Positions 60,769 through 64,000 of a stretch of 64,000 nt of DNA are shown here, in pieces. This stretch comes from Roseateles sp. XES5 (GTDB taxonomy: Bacteria; Pseudomonadota; Alphaproteobacteria; Rhizobiales; Rhizobiaceae): contig NZ_CP084752.1 in the NCBI RefSeq assembly GCF_020535545.1, forward strand, positions 1,595,501 to 1,659,500. Reading direction: 5' to 3'. The notes beneath the pieces were generated by a model. The model did no database searches. It saw only the letters and a program-made list of their open reading frames with translations, and was not told the DNA's origin. Each line of letters begins with the position of its first letter. The first letter of the stretch is position 1. A program made the position numbers and the translations under genes.

Positions 60769-63216
60769 ATGTCCGAGACCGGAAAGGCGCTCTCCACCGG
60801 CTGGCGCATGGCCCTGACACCGGCCGGCGCCGCTGCCGACCCGGCAGCGCTGCAGGACCTTTCCGATTTCCTCGACGCGCCTGTACCCGGCACCGTCGCC
60901 GGCGCGCTCGAACGCGCCGGCCGCTTCGACCGCACCGCGCCAGAACCGCTCGACCATCTCGACGCCTGGTACGTGCTCGACCTTTCCGGCGAAGCCCCTG
61001 GCGATGCCGTGCTGCATTTCGACGGTCTTGCGACAATCACCGAGATTTGGTGGAACGGCGCGCTCGTGCACACCTGCGACAGCATGTTCATACGCCACGA
61101 TCTGCCCGTCACGCTGACCGGCAGCGACTGCCTCGCTCTCTGCTTCCGCGCGCTGAAACCGCATCTCGAAAAACGCGGACCGCGCGCCCGCTGGCGGCCG
61201 CAGATGATCACGCCGCAGGGCCTGCGCCTCGTTCGGACCACGCTGCTCGGCCGCATGCCCGGCTGGTGCCCCGAGGTTCACGCGGCCGGTCCCTGGCGGC
61301 CGGTCCGCCTGTCGCGGCCGACCCCCGCCCATGCCTCGGACATCCGCCTCTCCGCGCGCCTTCACGAAAACGGCAAGGGCCAGCTGGAGATCGGCTTCAC
61401 GCTCGACTGCGCGACCACGCCAAGGGTGGAATGCGCCGGCGTAAGCGTCGAAGCGATTGCCAATGGCGACCACAGTTTCAGCGCCAGCCTCACCATTCCC
61501 CATGTCGAAGCCTGGTGGCCGCGCACGCATGGCGCGCCCGTGCTGCACGATATCTGGCTCGTCGTCGATGGCGCGCGCCACAAACTCGGCCGCACCGGCT
61601 TCCGCCGCATCGAGATCGACCGCGGCGCCGATGGCCGCGACTTCGCCCTCATCGTCAACGGCGCAAGGGTCTTCTGCCGCGGCGCGGTGTGGACCAATGC
61701 CGATATCGTCGACCTGCCGGGTGAGCGCGCACGTTATGAGCCCCTTCTGACGCTCGCCGCCGAAGCGAACATGAACATGCTGCGCATCGGCGGCACCATG
61801 GCCTATGAGACGCCTGACTTCTTCGCGCTATGCGACGAGCTCGGGCTGATGGTCTGGCAGGATTTCCAGTTCGCCAATTTCGATTACCCGGCTAACGATC
61901 CTGCTTTCATCGAGACCGTGCGCAGGGAGATTTCGCAATTCCTCGACGCCACGGCCGCGGCCCCCTGCCTTGCCGTGCTGTGCGGCGGCAGCGAGATCGA
62001 CCAGCAGGCAGCCATGCTCGGCCTGCCGGAAGCGGCCTGGGCCGGTCCGCTGACGCGTGACATCCTGCCTGCCCTCGTCGCCGCGCATCGGCCCGACGTG
62101 CCCTATGTGGAGAACGCCCCGAGCGGCGGCGCCATGCCCTTTTCGCCCAATGCCGGCGTCACGCACTACTACGGCGTCGGCGCCTATTGCCGGCCGCTGG
62201 AGGATGCGCGCCGCGCCGGGGTGCGCTTTGCCGCCGAAAGCCTCGCTTTCGCCAATGTGCCGGAACAACCGACGCTCGACAGCCACCTGCCGGTGCCGGC
62301 CGTGCACGACCCGCGCTGGAAGGCGCGCGTGCCGCGCGACCGCGGCGCCTCCTGGGATTTCGAGGACGTGCGCGACCACTATCTCGGCCTCCTCTACGGC
62401 GAAGACCCGGCGCGCCTGCGCCGCGAGAATCCGACCCGTTATCTCGATCTCTCACGCGCCGCCGTCGGCGAGGTGATGGAGGCGACCTTCGCCGAATGGC
62501 GCCGCCCGCAATCGACCTGCAACGGCGCGCTCGTCTGGACCTTCCAGGATCTCCTGCCCGGCGCCGGCTGGGGCATCGTCGATGCGACGGGCGTGCCGAA
62601 ATCCGCCTGGCATGCGCTGCGCCGCGCCTTCCGTCCGGTGCAGATCGCCCTTTCCGACGAGGGCACGAACGGTCTCGACGCGCATGTGATCAACGACAGC
62701 GCCGACGAACGGCACCTGACGCTGGAACTCACCTGCCTGCGCCACGGTCGTCAGCCCGTCGTTTCGGGTCGCACGGAGCTCGCGCTTGCGCCGCATGCGG
62801 CGCTGACGCTGCCGGCAACGGAGCTCTTCGGCGCCTTCTTCGATACGACCTATGCCTTCCGCTTCGGCGCGCCCGCGCATGACGTGACGGTCGGCCGGCT
62901 GGTCGATGCGGACGGAACCGTGGTCGCCGAGGCATTCCATTTTCCGCGCGGCCGGGCGGCGGCGGCGGTTCCCGCCACGCTCACGGCCATGCTTCATCAG
63001 GATGCACAGGGCTGGGTGCTCGATCTGTCGGCGGAGCGCTTCGCCCAGTCCGTGGTAATCGAGGCCGAGGGCTTCCTGCCGTCGGACAACTGGTTCCATC
63101 TCACGCCCGATAGCGTGAAACAGATCCGCCTTGCGCCGCGCCCCGGCACCGATCCGGCGACAAGACCGGCCGGCGATATCCGCGGCCTCAACCTCGAATC
63201 CGTCACGGCCTTCTGA
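60769..63216 (+). CDS. GH2-family beta-mannosidase-like protein
   Basis: An 815-residue protein with a jelly-roll sugar-binding domain (about 1-170), an immunoglobulin-like domain, a TIM barrel (about 270-560) and C-terminal beta domains. Likely catalytic residues are Glu409 in 'VLCGGSEIDQQ' (normally N-E) and Glu490 in 'RFAAESLAFAN' (normally S-E-F). Both acidic residues remain, but the flanking residues diverge, so mannosidase activity is uncertain. No signal peptide, hence cytoplasmic. It begins 11 bases after DUF1839 with AAGGAAG upstream and closes the operon. It may trim or build a glycoside that accepts the aminoacyl group. Confidence 0.85.
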   Translation: MSETGKALSTGWRMALTPAGAAADPAALQDLSDFLDAPVPGTVAGALERAGRFDRTAPEPLDHLDAWYVLDLSGEAPGDAVLHFDGLATITEIWWNGALVHTCDSMFIRHDLPVTLTGSDCLALCFRALKPHLEKRGPRARWRPQMITPQGLRLVRTTLLGRMPGWCPEVHAAGPWRPVRLSRPTPAHASDIRLSARLHENGKGQLEIGFTLDCATTPRVECAGVSVEAIANGDHSFSASLTIPHVEAWWPRTHGAPVLHDIWLVVDGARHKLGRTGFRRIEIDRGADGRDFALIVNGARVFCRGAVWTNADIVDLPGERARYEPLLTLAAEANMNMLRIGGTMAYETPDFFALCDELGLMVWQDFQFANFDYPANDPAFIETVRREISQFLDATAAAPCLAVLCGGSEIDQQAAMLGLPEAAWAGPLTRDILPALVAAHRPDVPYVENAPSGGAMPFSPNAGVTHYYGVGAYCRPLEDARRAGVRFAAESLAFANVPEQPTLDSHLPVPAVHDPRWKARVPRDRGASWDFEDVRDHYLGLLYGEDPARLRRENPTRYLDLSRAAVGEVMEATFAEWRRPQSTCNGALVWTFQDLLPGAGWGIVDATGVPKSAWHALRRAFRPVQIALSDEGTNGLDAHVINDSADERHLTLELTCLRHGRQPVVSGRTELALAPHAALTLPATELFGAFFDTTYAFRFGAPAHDVTVGRLVDADGTVVAEAFHFPRGRAAAAVPATLTAMLHQDAQGWVLDLSAERFAQSVVIEAEGFLPSDNWFHLTPDSVKQIRLAPRPGTDPATRPAGDIRGLNLESVTAF

Positions 63217-63267
63217 CGGCGACGGCCGGGGACCTGCAAGAAATCAGGGATGATTTTTCAGGGCGCG

Positions 63268-63456
63268 TCAGAAAAAGACGTGCACCGGCCACTGCACCGG
63301 CCGGCGGGATGCGGAAAGACGGCTGCCTTCGAGCGGAAGCCGTTCTTCCGTTACGCTGCCCCGATCCTTGTCGGAACCGGCGTCTTCGGTCTTCGGCTGG
63401 AAGCCGACCGGATAGAGGTTGAAGTAACCGAGCGTCACGCCACCGAGATACATCAT
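63268..63456 (-). CDS. Small hypothetical protein (62 residues)
   Basis: Starts 'MMYLGGVTLGYFNLYPVGFQ' and continues into a hydrophilic, charged region ending 'PVQWPVHVFF'. It has a good GGAGG seven bases before the ATG at 63456 (a second ATG follows at once) and faces away from the YigZ gene. I know no family. It lies immediately after the convergent GH2 operon, with 51 bases between stops. Confidence 0.5.
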   Translation of the reverse strand: MMYLGGVTLGYFNLYPVGFQPKTEDAGSDKDRGSVTEERLPLEGSRLSASRRPVQWPVHVFF

Positions 63457-63607
63457 GCCACTGCCTCCGTCGTTGTTACGATCCGTTCAGCATCATGGCG
63501 AAATCGTGGCGGCTGTCAATAGTCTATAGATTTAGTGTTCTACTTGCCCCTTGAAGCCTGCGGGCCGGAAGGGATACGAGACGGTCTCGACCCACCCGGT
63601 AACCGCC

Positions 63608-64000
63608 TTGTACACGCTGGATAGAACCGAACATTTCGAGCAGGAGATCCGCAAGAGCCGGTTCCTCGCCATTGCCTGCCCGGTCGACAGCGAGGCAGAG
63701 GCGAAGGCGCGGCTGGCCGAGGTCTCGGTGCCGGCGGCGAACCACAATTGCTGGGCCTGGCGCATCGGTCAGGCCTATCGCTTCAGTGACGACGGCGAAC
63801 CGAGCGGCACCGCCGGCAAGCCGATCCTGCAGGCGATCGACGGTCAGGCGCTCGACCGCACGCTGGTGGTGGTGACGCGCTGGTTCGGCGGCATCCTGCT
63901 CGGCAGCGGCGGTCTCATTCGCGCCTATGGCGGCACGGCGGCGGCCTGCCTGCGCGCGGCGGCCAAGACCGAATATGTCGAGCGCACCGCACTCTCCGTC
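63608..64000 (+). CDS. YigZ/IMPACT-family protein (3' end outside window)
   Basis: The first 131 codons of a UPF0029 protein, reading 'YTLDRTEHFEQEIRKSRFLA', 'NHNCWAWRIGQAYRFSDDGE', 'PSGTAGKPILQAI' and 'VVTRWFGGILLGSGGLIRAY'. These are hallmark IMPACT N-terminal motifs. In eukaryotes IMPACT modulates GCN2; the bacterial role is unknown, though a nucleic-acid or ribosome link is suspected. I chose the TTG at 63608, which aligns with the family start. Another in-frame TTG at 63551 is possible; neither has a strong ribosome binding site. Confidence 0.85.
   Translation, partial: MYTLDRTEHFEQEIRKSRFLAIACPVDSEAEAKARLAEVSVPAANHNCWAWRIGQAYRFSDDGEPSGTAGKPILQAIDGQALDRTLVVVTRWFGGILLGSGGLIRAYGGTAAACLRAAAKTEYVERTALSV

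Overview
The window is high-GC chromosomal DNA from an alphaproteobacterium, most likely the Rhizobiaceae. The evidence is the dnaK-dnaJ / gpmA-dapB block, a pcaDCHGB operon with divergent pcaQ, a BA14K protein, rhizobial-type palindromic repeats, an RpoH promoter of the alphaproteobacterial form and an Irr-like iron box at the left edge. Shinella or a near relative (Ensifer, Agrobacterium/Rhizobium) is my guess; the genus cannot be fixed from the sequence alone. I see no tRNA, rRNA, prophage, insertion sequence or CRISPR array.

Layout. 1-5.4 kb: mixed cell-envelope and transport genes, an acetylpolyamine amidohydrolase and an XRE regulator. 5.35-9.4 kb: a polyprenyl-sugar type set (small flippase-like protein, methyltransferase, GT2) with a divergent GT-C membrane protein. 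9.4-15 kb: xseA, a flavodoxin-fold reductase, a MarR/EamA divergent pair with twin palindromic operators, an M29 aminopeptidase and ybaK. 15-27.3 kb: an aromatic-catabolism supercluster. pobA makes protocatechuate from 4-hydroxybenzoate, pcaHGBCD convert it to 3-oxoadipate, and pcaIJF take that to succinyl-CoA and acetyl-CoA. Regulators are pobR (AraC), pcaQ (LysR) and pcaR (IclR). A molybdopterin oxidoreductase and a frameshifted phosphotransferase lie inside it. 27.5-40.8 kb: ghrA, yejABEF, mepA, mgsA-glk-ABC exporter-dapB-gpmA. 40.9-50.6 kb: dnaJ, dnaK, a class A PBP, BA14K, a YbhN-like protein, an M20 peptidase and a MarR regulator. 51-57.1 kb: polA, a second ABC exporter and a secreted GH5 hydrolase.

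57.4-63.2 kb: a compact five-gene operon encodes a carrier protein, an acyl-CoA dehydrogenase, a truncated seryl-tRNA-synthetase-like amino acid:[carrier protein] ligase, a DUF1839 protein and a GH2 beta-mannosidase-like protein. The ligase family is biochemically known, but the pathway and product are not. I read it as aminoacyl loading, oxidation and transfer to an unknown acceptor, with DUF1839 as a candidate papain-like/BtrH-like acyltransferase. The window ends inside a YigZ/IMPACT-family gene.

The other striking observation is DnaK. Its two ends look rhizobial, but the core (about residues 132-510) reads like a betaproteobacterial (Burkholderiales) DnaK and has a different leucine codon preference. 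This suggests a mosaic gene formed by homologous replacement, or an assembly chimera that must be excluded.
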